From JBBWZH01 sp035544115 (GTDB lineage Bacteria; Actinomycetota; Actinomycetes; Mycobacteriales; CADCTP01), in NCBI GenBank assembly GCA_963714145.1, contig OY970235.1, forward strand, positions 4,340,001 through 4,404,000: a stretch of 64,000 nucleotides of DNA, written 5' to 3'. How positions within the stretch are numbered: the first letter of the stretch is position 1; every line of letters starts with the position of its first letter. The notes beneath the pieces are model-generated. The model worked only from the letters and a program-made list of their open reading frames with translations. It was not told the origin of the DNA and did not search any database. The position numbers were made by a program, and so were the translations under genes. Of this stretch, positions 17,266 to 25,025 are shown piece by piece.

Positions 17266-18339
17266 TCAGGGGGTGACGAAGAACGAGTCCCAGTTCGCCG
17301 GGACGTTCACGCCGGCGGCCGTGGCGATCTTCTTGAGCGCGTCGTGCTGCGCGGTCGTGATCTGCAGGCTCTTGGCGATGATGGGCAGGTCGTCCTTGAA
17401 GGACGACATGAAGTTCGGCTGGTCCGGGAAGTACTTCGCGGCCACGACCTGGGCGGTGCCGTCCGGGTCCGTGTTCATGGCGTCGAGGCCCTTCTGGTAC
17501 CCGGCGAGGAACTTCTTGATGAGGTCCTTGTGGCTGTTGTAGTAGCTCTCGGTGGTCGCCAGCGTCTGGGTGACCGCCTCGTTCATCGGCGGGATGTCGG
17601 CCAGCGGCGCCCGGAACAGGTACTGGGCGTACCCGTCGGACACGGCGTTCGCGGGGTACGGGGACCCGATGTTCGCGCCGGCGATCTTGCCCTGCTTCAA
17701 CGCGGCCAGGATCGCCTGTGGCATACCGAGCTGGACCATCTGGAGGTTGCTCGTCGGGATGCCGGCCTGGTTGAAGAGGTACTTGAAGATGATGGCGTTC
17801 TCGCCGGTGGCGCTGATGACGCCGAGCTTCTTGTTGGCCAGCGCCGCGATCTTCTCCTTGACCGTCGAGTTCGCGGTCAGGCCGGAGGCGGCGTAGGCGT
17901 CCTTCGACATGATGACGTCTTCGCTGTACCCGATCTCGATCGGCATGAAGTTCACGAACTTCGCGCCGTTGGCCGCCGCCTTGATGACGTTGAGGGTGCT
18001 GGTGCTCGCGAACTGGACGCTGCCACCGAGAACGGCGGCGAGCTGGGTGTTGCTGGACGCGGTGACGAACTTGACCTCGATGCCCTGCGCGGCGTAGAAG
18101 CCCTTCTCCTGCGCGTACATGAGCGGGACGTCGACCGGTCCGAAGAAGGCCGCGTTGATGGTGAGCGTGGTCAGCTTCCCGTTGCTGCCCGCATCGGATC
18201 CGTCGGACGATCCGCAACCCGCCACCAGCAGGGTTGCCACCGACGCGGCCGCGGCCAGCTGGTTGCGCGCCCGGCGTGGCCGGACCGACTGCTGCCGGCC
18301 CGTCCGTCTGGACGGGGCGAGTAAACCACTACAAGACAA
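17266..18339 (-). CDS. NitT/TauT-family ABC transporter substrate-binding lipoprotein
   Basis: About 357 residues. A long basic N-terminus leads into a hydrophobic segment and lipobox LVAGC (Cys42). The body resembles TauA/SsuA/NMT1-type binding proteins (PLMYAQEKGFYAAQGIEVKF, GSVQFASTSTLNVIKAA, KLGVISATGEN). Such proteins bring sulfonates, aromatic acids or pyrimidine precursors to their permease. TTG 18339 is chosen because GGAGG lies five bases upstream; the frame is open to 18396 without a better site. The start overlaps the permease stop by 11 bases, indicating coupling. The ligand is probably the growth substrate of the island, which is inferred. Confidence 0.87.
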   Translation of the reverse strand: MSCSGLLAPSRRTGRQQSVRPRRARNQLAAAASVATLLVAGCGSSDGSDAGSNGKLTTLTINAAFFGPVDVPLMYAQEKGFYAAQGIEVKFVTASSNTQLAAVLGGSVQFASTSTLNVIKAAANGAKFVNFMPIEIGYSEDVIMSKDAYAASGLTANSTVKEKIAALANKKLGVISATGENAIIFKYLFNQAGIPTSNLQMVQLGMPQAILAALKQGKIAGANIGSPYPANAVSDGYAQYLFRAPLADIPPMNEAVTQTLATTESYYNSHKDLIKKFLAGYQKGLDAMNTDPDGTAQVVAAKYFPDQPNFMSSFKDDLPIIAKSLQITTAQHDALKKIATAAGVNVPANWDSFFVTP

Positions 18340-19192
18340 GGCGTCCTCCTTCGGTCTTTCCAGATCGGGTGTTGACCCGCCGCTGTACCAGGACAATCAG
18401 CTGGTCCATCGCGACGGCGACGACGGTGACCGCGATGATCGCGACGAACACACCGGCCGTATCGGCCTGGGTCGCCGCGTTTTCCGCTACGTAGCCGAGC
18501 CCCTCGCTGGAGGCCACCAGCTCGCCGACCGTGGCGCCGATGAGCGCGACCGGGAAGGCGAGGCGGAGGCTGTTGAACAGCCAGGAGAGGGCCGACGGGA
18601 CGTAGACGCCGCGGAGGATCGCCCAGCGGCCACCGCCCATCACGCGGAACATCTCGACCAGGTCCTTGTCCACCTCTTGGACGCCGGTCCAGATGTTGTA
18701 GAAGACGATGAACACCACGAACAGGCCGGACAGCACGGCCTTCATCGTCAGGTCGATACCGAACCACACGACGAACAGCGGCCCCAGCATGATCTTCGGG
18801 ACCGCGTACAGGGCGTTGATGAACGGGGACAGGACGTCGGACGCGAACCGGCTCAGCCCGATCAGGAAACCGGCCGCCGCGCCGACGGAGGTGCCGACGG
18901 CGAAGCCGATGAAGGTCTCCTTCAGCGTCACCGCCAGGTTGTCGAGGATGTATCCGTTGCCCACCCAGTCGGTCAGCTTGTCCCAGACCTGGGTCGGGCT
19001 CGACATGACGAAGGCGGGGAACCAGCGGCCGCTGGACAGCTGCCAGGTGACCAGCACCGCGACCAGCAGGACGATCCGCCACAGCCACACGTAGGCCCGG
19101 CGTAGCCGGCGCCGGCGGCCGAACTGCCGCAACGCGGCCTGCGTGTCAGAGGGAATCGCCGCCTCGACGGTCTCGGTGATCTCGGTGGTCAC
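18329..19192 (-). CDS. NitT/TauT-family ABC transporter permease
   Basis: A 287-residue membrane protein with about six hydrophobic segments and the binding-protein-dependent permease signature region (EMFRVMGGGRWAILRGVYVPSA, then LAFPVALIGATVGELVAS). It matches SsuC/TauC-type permeases. GTG 19192 overlaps the ATPase stop as GTGA; the apparent longer frame lies entirely inside the ATPase gene. It forms the membrane channel for the binding protein and ATPase encoded on either side. Confidence 0.9.
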   Translation of the reverse strand: MTTEITETVEAAIPSDTQAALRQFGRRRRLRRAYVWLWRIVLLVAVLVTWQLSSGRWFPAFVMSSPTQVWDKLTDWVGNGYILDNLAVTLKETFIGFAVGTSVGAAAGFLIGLSRFASDVLSPFINALYAVPKIMLGPLFVVWFGIDLTMKAVLSGLFVVFIVFYNIWTGVQEVDKDLVEMFRVMGGGRWAILRGVYVPSALSWLFNSLRLAFPVALIGATVGELVASSEGLGYVAENAATQADTAGVFVAIIAVTVVAVAMDQLIVLVQRRVNTRSGKTEGGRLVL

Positions 19193-20034
19193 TTCTGACC
19201 CCCCTCGGACGAGATGGTTTCCCAGAGCTGGCTCTGGTACGTGGAGAACTCCGGCGTGCCCCGGATGGCCATCAGGTCGTCCCGCTGCGCGAACGTCTCG
19301 ATGACCCGGTCCAGAGCGAGCCGGCCGGGGGCGCCGGACAGCGCGACGACGCGGTCGGAAAGGGTGATCGCCTCGCCCAGATCGTGCGTGACGAACACGG
19401 TGCTGACCGGGTGCTCGCGCAGGATCGACACCAGCAGCTCCTGCATTCGCATCCGCAGGTACGCGTCCAGCGCGCCGAACGGCTCGTCCATCAGCAGCAG
19501 CTTCGGCCGGGTCACCAGGGTGCGGCCGAGTTGCGCCCGCTGCCGCATGCCGCCCGAAAGCTGGCTGGGGAAGTGCTTGAGGTACTCCCCCAGGCCGAGA
19601 CTGACGGCCATGTCTCCGGCGACGCCGCGGCGCTCGGCCCGGCGTACCCCGTGCAACTTCAACGGGAGCGCGATGTTGTCCAGGACGGTGCACCACGGCA
19701 GCAGAGTGTCCTTCTGGGTCACGTAACCCACGTCCGGATGCAGCCCGGTCCACTCCTGGCCGAGATACGAGACCTTGCCGGCCGCGGGTCGGATCAGGCC
19801 GGCCGCCACGTGCAGCAGCGTCGACTTACCACAGCCGCTGCGCCCGACGATCGAGACGAACTCCCCGGGGTCGACCTTGATGCTCACGTCGGTGACCGCC
19901 GTGTTCAACCCGCTGCTGGTCAGGTAGCGAACCGAGACCGACCGCAGGTCGAGAACGGGTTCGGGTGCCTGGACCTCATCTGCTTGGACCTCGTCGACTT
20001 CCGTGGTGCGCCGCCACCCTGCTGTCCGAGTCAT
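19189..20034 (-). CDS. NitT/TauT-family ABC transporter ATPase
   Basis: A 281-residue ABC ATPase. Walker A is GRSGCGKST, the signature LSGGMRQR, Walker B LLLMDEPFGALD, and the switch histidine is in VFVTHDLGEAI. It resembles SsuB/TauB. A GGGAGGAAG site stands before ATG 20034. It is the first gene of the run ATPase, permease, binding protein, cupin, ThDP enzyme. The upstream region has a GGTATACGG site like the other candidate operators of the island. Confidence 0.92.
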   Translation of the reverse strand: MTRTAGWRRTTEVDEVQADEVQAPEPVLDLRSVSVRYLTSSGLNTAVTDVSIKVDPGEFVSIVGRSGCGKSTLLHVAAGLIRPAAGKVSYLGQEWTGLHPDVGYVTQKDTLLPWCTVLDNIALPLKLHGVRRAERRGVAGDMAVSLGLGEYLKHFPSQLSGGMRQRAQLGRTLVTRPKLLLMDEPFGALDAYLRMRMQELLVSILREHPVSTVFVTHDLGEAITLSDRVVALSGAPGRLALDRVIETFAQRDDLMAIRGTPEFSTYQSQLWETISSEGGQK

Positions 20035-20084
20035 CCGCTTCCTCCCGAGCTGGTCGGTCGGCTTCGGCCGCCGGCGGTGGTGTG

Positions 20085-20098
20085 TAAGGTATACGGTT
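20085..20098 (-). promoter_or_regulatory. Candidate operator upstream of the importer operon
   Basis: The palindrome GTATAC (20089-20094) within GGTATACGGTT lies 50-60 bases upstream of the ATPase start. It shares the TATAC core and an ATACGGT half-site with the sites before the other units of the island. This match is weaker than the others. Confidence 0.45.
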
Positions 20099-20259
20099 GC
20101 CAGTCTCTACTCAACTGTCGTTACGAAATCTCTTGGTCATTTCTCTGGTACAGGAGATGCACAAGCGCACCGGAGCGCTGCCGCCGACGTGGTTGAGACC
20201 CGCGGGCCGCCGCCCGGCGTGGCCTGGCGTTCACGCTGCTGCCGACGGTTGTGCCGGCT

Positions 20260-20282
20260 GCCGCCGGCTGCGAGCCGGCGGC
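20260..20282 (-). terminator. Hairpin after the NodB-fold deacetylase gene
   Basis: A perfect 10-base stem (GCCGCCGGCT / AGCCGGCGGC) with a 3-base loop lies 21 bases past the stop of the deacetylase gene, within a GC-rich stretch of repeated GCCGGC words. No T tract follows. It separates this unit from the importer operon. Confidence 0.55.
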
Positions 20283-20303
20283 TGTGCCGGCTGGTGCCGG
20301 CGG

Positions 20304-20930
20304 CTATGCCGGCGGCTGGTCCAGGCGGACGAAGGTCACCGAGTCGCGCAGGGCCGCGATGACGAGCCGCACCGCCTCGCTGGTCGGGTCCGGCCAGGAG
20401 TGCAGCAACGGCAGGCACCAGCCCGCCTGCTCGCGCGCCGCGGCGATGATGGGCGCCGCGACCTCGCCCGGCGTGGCCCCGGGCGCCCAGTCATTCCCGT
20501 CGCACGACCAGCCGATGTGGCGGTAGCCGGACCGGGCTACGGCCCGCTCGATCCGCGGCGCCGCCGGCCCATCGGCCCCGGCGCCCCAGGGCAGCCGGAA
20601 CCGGTCGCCGGTCGGGGCGAACTCCTCCAGGATCGAGCGGGACAGCTCCAGATCGGCCGCTATCCCCTGCTCGGTCAGATGGCTGAACCGGCAGTGGTAC
20701 TGGCTGTGGTTCCCGACGAGGTGCCCGTCGCTCACGATCCGCCGCAGTACCCGCGGAAACGCCCGCGCCCAGGCCCCCTGGACGAAGAACGTCGCCGGCA
20801 CGGCGTGCGCGCCGAGGACATCCAGCAGCCGGTACGCGTTGCCGATCGGGTCCCCGGCGGGATGGTCCGGGTGTTCCGCGTCGAACGTCAGAGCGACGCG
20901 GGTAGCCGTGGGTGCTCCTGGCGCCGGCAC
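20304..20930 (-). CDS. Polysaccharide deacetylase (NodB-fold) protein
   Basis: A 208-residue NodB-homology protein. Motif 1 is VALTFDAEHPDHP (the usual TFDD second Asp is replaced by Ala-Glu), motif 2 is GNHSQYHCRFSHL with HxxxH-type metal histidines, and motif 3 is FRLPWGAG. The C-terminal LLHSWP fits the catalytic histidine motif. The family removes N- or O-acyl groups from sugars but includes cytoplasmic amidases such as allantoinase-like PuuE. No signal peptide is present, so a small-molecule amidohydrolase is plausible. It begins four bases after the prephenate-dehydratase-like gene and belongs to that operon. Confidence 0.82.
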   Translation of the reverse strand: MPAPGAPTATRVALTFDAEHPDHPAGDPIGNAYRLLDVLGAHAVPATFFVQGAWARAFPRVLRRIVSDGHLVGNHSQYHCRFSHLTEQGIAADLELSRSILEEFAPTGDRFRLPWGAGADGPAAPRIERAVARSGYRHIGWSCDGNDWAPGATPGEVAAPIIAAAREQAGWCLPLLHSWPDPTSEAVRLVIAALRDSVTFVRLDQPPA

Positions 20931-20934
20931 GACG

Positions 20935-21762
20935 CTAGGCGCTGACGAGGTTGTCGGCGGAGCTGGACTCGAACGCGCCCACCAGCCGGCACCCCGCCAG
21001 GCCGGCGAGGGTCTCCCCCGCTGGCGCCGACGGCCCCGACAGGACCACGAGATAGTCGTACCGGAAAAGGCTCCCGCGGCCGACCGCCGCGATCCCGCGC
21101 AGCGTCATGCCGCCCGCCTGCGCCCACGCCAGCAGGTCGGCGACCGCGCCGCTGACCGCCACGACGAGCACGTCCGCCCGGGGGCTCACCCGCAGTTCGC
21201 GCGACATGATCCACCACGCGCCCACGCTGCCGCGGTCGACCTCCCGGGCCAGCACCGCCAGGCCGTTCTGCTCGGCCGACGCCAGCGTGCCGACGACCGC
21301 GACGTCACCATCGCCGGCGAGCACCTCGGCCGCGGCGGCGAGCGAGTTCTGGTCGTGCATCCGCACCTCGGCCCGGGGCAACCGGTCGGCCAGGAATCCC
21401 CGGCAATGGATCAGCGAGCCGTGGCCGAGCACCAGCCTGATCCGGTCCAGACTCGCGCCCGGCTTGCCCAGCAGCATGCAGTGGTACGGGACGAGAACCT
21501 CGCCGTTCACGTACAGCTCGGCCGCCGGAGCCAGCAGGTGTGCGGCTATCTCCTGCAGGCCGCTGTTCGTCGTCTCGCTGGTGAGCACGGCCGAGTCGAC
21601 GGAGCCCGCGGACACCGCCGCCCAGATCTCGTCCATGGTGGGCAGGTACCGGACCGGGCCGAGCTCGGGCAGCCGGCTGGTGAAGGCCCGGGTGGCCTGC
21701 CCCGCGAAGGTTCCGGGCCCGCCGAGCGTCGCCACCACCCGGCGCTGCGTCTGCGCGGCCAC
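20935..21762 (-). CDS. Prephenate dehydratase-like (PBP2-fold) protein, catalytic motif not conserved
   Basis: A 275-residue protein. It follows the PDT domain: ATLGGPGTFAGQATRAF (compare LGPPGTFSEQAA) at the start, SAVLTSETTNSG (compare the PIENS region), PYHCMLLGKPGA, and GHGSLIHCRGFL (compare SHPQALAQC). The hallmark TRF motif carrying the catalytic threonine is missing; the equivalent segment reads GSVGAWWIMSRE. The C-terminal ACT-like part is short. It is therefore unlikely to make phenylpyruvate from prephenate and may bind or dehydrate another cyclic acid. It lies 68 bases after the GntR gene and just before the deacetylase gene. Function unknown. Confidence 0.78.
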   Translation of the reverse strand: MAAQTQRRVVATLGGPGTFAGQATRAFTSRLPELGPVRYLPTMDEIWAAVSAGSVDSAVLTSETTNSGLQEIAAHLLAPAAELYVNGEVLVPYHCMLLGKPGASLDRIRLVLGHGSLIHCRGFLADRLPRAEVRMHDQNSLAAAAEVLAGDGDVAVVGTLASAEQNGLAVLAREVDRGSVGAWWIMSRELRVSPRADVLVVAVSGAVADLLAWAQAGGMTLRGIAAVGRGSLFRYDYLVVLSGPSAPAGETLAGLAGCRLVGAFESSSADNLVSA

Positions 21763-21830
21763 TCACCCTCCTCCAGCCGGGCCGAACCCGCTCCGCGCGG
21801 CGCGCGCGCGAGGAAGGCCGGGCGCCAGGC

Positions 21831-22583
21831 TCAGCCCAGGATGCCGCCCCCGACTCCAGCCGGGCCGGCCGCCACAAAGCTCTTCTCCAGGTGCTGCCGC
21901 GTCGCGCGCACGTGATACCGGATGGCCTGCTCGAGGGCCGCCTCGTCGCCCGCCTCCAGGGCCGCGATGAGCGCCGCGTGCTCCTTCAGCACCTCGCGCC
22001 GACGCTGCTGCAGTGCGGGTGCCGACAGGAAGTAGCGGTGCACCCGCTCGCGCACCTCTTCGATGATCGCGGCGACGGCGGTGGTGGCGCCGTTCAGCTC
22101 GCGGTGGAACTCCCGGTCGGCGGCCAGCCAGCTCTCGTCGTCCTGGTTCAGGGTGAGCGCCTTCGCGGCCGCCTTCGCGGCCCGGATGCGCTGCTGCGCG
22201 ACGTCTGAGGACATGGTCTTCTTCAAGGCGAAGAACTCCATCTCCCCGCGCAGCTCGAGCAGCTCCATCACCTGGTCGGAGTCGAGGCTGGTGACGACGA
22301 AGCACTGGAACGGCTCGGCGACGACGAGGTGCTCGGCCTGCAACCGGCGCAGCGCCTCGCGGACCGGCACCCGGCTCACGCCGAGCTGGGTGGCCAACTC
22401 GCCCTGCTTGAGCTCGGTACCGTCGCGCATCCGGCCGCGCAGGATGGCCGTCTTCAGCTGCGTGTAGACGCTGTCCGCGAGGGTCTGGCGCTTCACGACC
22501 TGGAGATCTTCTGGCGCCCGCTCGAGTTCCGGCGCGCTCTTCTGGCGTTGTGCCACGAGTACAGGATACAGCATCTTGTACAT
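21831..22583 (-). CDS. GntR-family (FadR/VanR, FCD domain) transcriptional regulator
   Basis: A 241-250 residue regulator. The GntR winged helix (LADSVYTQLKTAILRGRM, then QLGVSRVPVREALRRL) is at the N-terminus and the all-helical FCD ligand domain (ADREFHRELNGAT, then EHAALIAALEAGDEAALEQAI) at the C-terminus. FCD regulators usually repress catabolic operons and respond to an organic acid. ATG codons at 22583 and 22574 precede a GTG at 22556; the GTG would leave the TGTATCCTGTAC element upstream as promoter or operator, arguing for autoregulation. It is the only such regulator in the 8.6-31.7 kb island and the likely controller of the repeated TATACAGT-like sites. Confidence 0.87.
   Translation of the reverse strand: MYKMLYPVLVAQRQKSAPELERAPEDLQVVKRQTLADSVYTQLKTAILRGRMRDGTELKQGELATQLGVSRVPVREALRRLQAEHLVVAEPFQCFVVTSLDSDQVMELLELRGEMEFFALKKTMSSDVAQQRIRAAKAAAKALTLNQDDESWLAADREFHRELNGATTAVAAIIEEVRERVHRYFLSAPALQQRRREVLKEHAALIAALEAGDEAALEQAIRYHVRATRQHLEKSFVAAGPAGVGGGILG
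22556..22583 (-). promoter_or_regulatory. Candidate autoregulatory operator at the gntR start
   Basis: On the minus strand the sequence holds TGTACAAG and then CTGTATCCTGTACTC just before GTG 22556. TATCCT could serve as a -10 element for a leaderless transcript from this GTG. The half-sites resemble those before the Rieske, aldehyde dehydrogenase, reductase, LLM and importer genes. Confidence 0.5.
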
Positions 22584-22619
22584 AAAAATGGACGGCGTGC
22601 CGCGCCCGCGACCGGGTCA

Positions 22620-23819
22620 TCAGGCCCCCACCTCGACCGCGTGCTCGAGCGAGGCGCGGGCGGCCAGCGACCTGCGCAGCGCCATCGCCCGGGCCGGCGC
22701 GTTCAACGCAAAAGCCCCGCTCAGCCGGCCCTCCCGGGCGTAGAGCGCGACCAGCACCGCGTTCGCCGGGTCATCCTGCACGATCCGGACCTCGTCGTCA
22801 GCCCGGGGGCGGCCGACGATCTGCAGCCGGTACCCGTACTGGTCGGACCACACATAGGGCACCGGCGCGTAGCGGCGCGGACGATCCGGGTTGACGATGT
22901 TCCAGGCCACGACCGCGGCCTGCTCGACGGCGTTGGTCCAGTGCTCGACCCGCATCGACTCCTCGAACAGGGCGTTCGGCCACCGGGCGACGTCCCCGAC
23001 CGCGAAGACCCCCGGCGTACCGGCCCGGCAGCACTCGTCGCACACCACCCCGTCCGCGACCTCGACCGCCGAGCCGTCCAGCCACCCGGTGTTCGGGCGG
23101 GCGCCGACGCCCACGACCACGAGGTCGGCGCGCAGCGTCGTGCCGTCGTCCAGCCCGACCTGCTTCTCAGCCCCGACGGCGCGGATCGCGGTGACCGCGC
23201 GGCCGGGCAGCAGCCGGACGCCGCCGGCCTCGTGCAGCCGGCCGAGCCGCGCCCCGACGATGTTGCCGAGCACGCGGGCGAGCGGCTGGCCGGCCGGTTC
23301 CACCGCCGTGATCTCGATGCCGCGGGCCGACATGGCCGCCGCGACCTCGGAACCGATGAACCCGGCCCCGACGACGACCGCGCGCCGCGCCGATTCCATC
23401 GCGGTCCGGAGCCGGTGCGCGTCGGCGAGGGTACGCAGGTAGTGCACGGCGGTACGGGGTACGCCCGGCAGCTCCCGGGCACTGGACCCGGTCGCCACCA
23501 CCAGCGTCGAGTATTCGACTTCCCGGCCGTCGTCGAGCCGTACCGTCCGGCGCGCGGCGTCCAGCGATTCCACCCGGGACCGCAGCCGCAACTCGATGCC
23601 CAGCGCGTCCAGATCCTCCCGGGACCGCAGGCCCACCGAGGCGAGGTGCCCGTCCGGCGCCAGCACCTTCTTCGACAGCGTGGTCCGGTCGTAGGGCAGT
23701 TCGTCGCCCGCCTCGTGAATCGTCACCGTGCCGGGATAGGAGAACCGGCGCAGCGCCTCGGCCGTCCGCAGCCCGGCGACGGATCCACCGACCACCAGGA
23801 CATCGGCGCGGCCGGTCAT
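22620..23819 (-). CDS. FAD-dependent ferredoxin reductase of the Rieske oxygenase system
   Basis: A 399-residue NAD(P)H:ferredoxin reductase of the putidaredoxin-reductase type. The FAD motif VVGGSVAGLRTAEAL is at the N-terminus, the NAD motif AVVVGAGFIGSEVAAAM in the middle, and TPGVFAVGDVARW before the C-terminal dimer domain. It passes electrons from NADH to the adjacent ferredoxin. ATG 23819 overlaps the ferredoxin stop as ATGA; the longer frame is only overlap. It is the last gene of the aldehyde dehydrogenase-AKR-VOC-ferredoxin-reductase operon. Confidence 0.92.
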   Translation of the reverse strand: MTGRADVLVVGGSVAGLRTAEALRRFSYPGTVTIHEAGDELPYDRTTLSKKVLAPDGHLASVGLRSREDLDALGIELRLRSRVESLDAARRTVRLDDGREVEYSTLVVATGSSARELPGVPRTAVHYLRTLADAHRLRTAMESARRAVVVGAGFIGSEVAAAMSARGIEITAVEPAGQPLARVLGNIVGARLGRLHEAGGVRLLPGRAVTAIRAVGAEKQVGLDDGTTLRADLVVVGVGARPNTGWLDGSAVEVADGVVCDECCRAGTPGVFAVGDVARWPNALFEESMRVEHWTNAVEQAAVVAWNIVNPDRPRRYAPVPYVWSDQYGYRLQIVGRPRADDEVRIVQDDPANAVLVALYAREGRLSGAFALNAPARAMALRRSLAARASLEHAVEVGA

Positions 23820-24010
23820 TCCGCGATGTCGATGGCCTCGACCGGACACGAGTAGCTGGCGTCGCGGGCCAGCTCGGCGTCCGGGCCGGAGAGCTCGCCG
23901 TCCCGCAGCAGGTGGGCCCGGTTGTCGTCGCCGATCTCGAACAGGCCCGGCGCGGTGGCGACACACTCGCCGTAGCCACAACACTTGTCGGGGTCGATGA
24001 TGACCTTCAC
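23816..24010 (-). CDS. [3Fe-4S]-type ferredoxin
   Basis: A 64-residue ferredoxin. The cluster pattern CCGYGECVATAP near the N-terminus, with cysteines spaced by five residues, and CPVEAIDI at the C-terminus match small actinobacterial ferredoxins that serve cytochromes P450 and Rieske oxygenases such as the phenanthrene dioxygenase. GTG 24010 follows GAGGAGAG. Translation is coupled to the reductase by a four-base overlap. It probably carries electrons to the Rieske oxygenase encoded at 29.8-31.6 kb, since no P450 gene is near. Confidence 0.9.
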   Translation of the reverse strand: MKVIIDPDKCCGYGECVATAPGLFEIGDDNRAHLLRDGELSGPDAELARDASYSCPVEAIDIAE

Positions 24011-24018
24011 GTCTCTCC

Positions 24019-24990
24019 TCAGCCGTCGTTCAGCCGGTTCCAGTTGGCCTCGGTGCCCTTGCCGGGCTCTGCCTCCTTGGCCGGGGCCGGCTGCCCCGCC
24101 GGCTGCGGCGCCGGCCGCTCTGCCGGCTGCTCCGCCGGCTCGACGAAGTCCTCCGGCAGGTGCTTCCAGAGGTCCAGAGTGGACGCCTGCGCCGGCAGGA
24201 TGCGGGCACGGTAGCCGGCGTCGTCGATCTGCCGGTGGTTCGTGCAGAACTCCACCGCGACGCCGTTCATCGGATCGATGATGTACGTGCTCACCGAGCC
24301 GGACGCCGCGTGCCGGACCACGTCCTGCCGCAGCTTCGCCCCGCTGCGCAGCGCCACGTTGCGCGCCCGCATCACGTCGTCCATGTCGTCGACCAGGATG
24401 CAGAAGTGGTCCAGCTGGCCCAGCCGGTTCGTGTCCCGGGCGATGCCGATCGAGTGGTGGTACCGGTTGCCCGCCCGCATGAAGACCATGGCGCGCTCGA
24501 TCCAGTCGGACTCCTTGAACCCCAGCACGTCGCCGTAGAAACGGCCGCTCGCGGTCGGATCGGAGGTGAGCCACACCGAGTGCAGGACCCGGTCCATCTT
24601 CAGGAACGTGTCCATCGGCACCGGCAGCGACACCATGTCGGTGAAGAGCTCGATCTCGAACCCGTCCGGGTCGGTGAACCGGATCGCGTCGCTGACCCGG
24701 TCGCCGGCGAGGTCGTTCGCCGGCTTCCAGGCGATGCCGTGGGCGTCCAGCCGGTTGGCGATCTCGTCGAGCGCCGCCCGGTCCCGGACCTCGAAGCCGA
24801 GGCGGGCGAGGCTCGGCTGCCCGGTCTCCTCCAGCCGCAGCCAGTGGTGGTTGACGCCACCGGTGAGGAAGGCCTTCTTCGTCCCGCGCTCGGACACCTT
24901 CAGGTGCGCGACCCGGCGGTAGAAGTCCAGCGATCGGTCGATCTCGCCGACGGTGAGCGCGACGTATCCCAGCCCTTTCACCAGATCCAT
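24019..24990 (-). CDS. Two-domain VOC extradiol-type ring-cleavage dioxygenase
   Basis: A 323-residue type I extradiol dioxygenase-like protein with two VOC domains. Iron ligands are in place in the second domain: His137 (VLHSVWLTSD), His195 (LDHFCILVDD) and Glu247 (VAVEFCTNH). Such enzymes open catechol rings next to the hydroxyls. Residues after about 285 form an unusual tail rich in Pro, Ala, Glu and Gln, beyond the family's normal end. GAGGAG stands before ATG 24990. It lies between the aldo/keto reductase gene and the ferredoxin gene. Ring cleavage of the diol made by the Rieske enzyme is the natural role, but the substrate is not known. Confidence 0.87.
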   Translation of the reverse strand: MDLVKGLGYVALTVGEIDRSLDFYRRVAHLKVSERGTKKAFLTGGVNHHWLRLEETGQPSLARLGFEVRDRAALDEIANRLDAHGIAWKPANDLAGDRVSDAIRFTDPDGFEIELFTDMVSLPVPMDTFLKMDRVLHSVWLTSDPTASGRFYGDVLGFKESDWIERAMVFMRAGNRYHHSIGIARDTNRLGQLDHFCILVDDMDDVMRARNVALRSGAKLRQDVVRHAASGSVSTYIIDPMNGVAVEFCTNHRQIDDAGYRARILPAQASTLDLWKHLPEDFVEPAEQPAERPAPQPAGQPAPAKEAEPGKGTEANWNRLNDG

Positions 24991-25025
24991 CGACAATGAC
25001 TCCTCTCGTTGCGCCCGGTGTGGCT

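Noticed and set aside
20221..20320. GCCGGC-rich stretch as a repeat element
   Set aside because: The repeated words are part of one hairpin and general GC bias; no regular unit could be defined.
20935..21762. Functional pheA (prephenate dehydratase)
   Set aside because: The catalytic TRF motif is missing and the gene context is catabolic.
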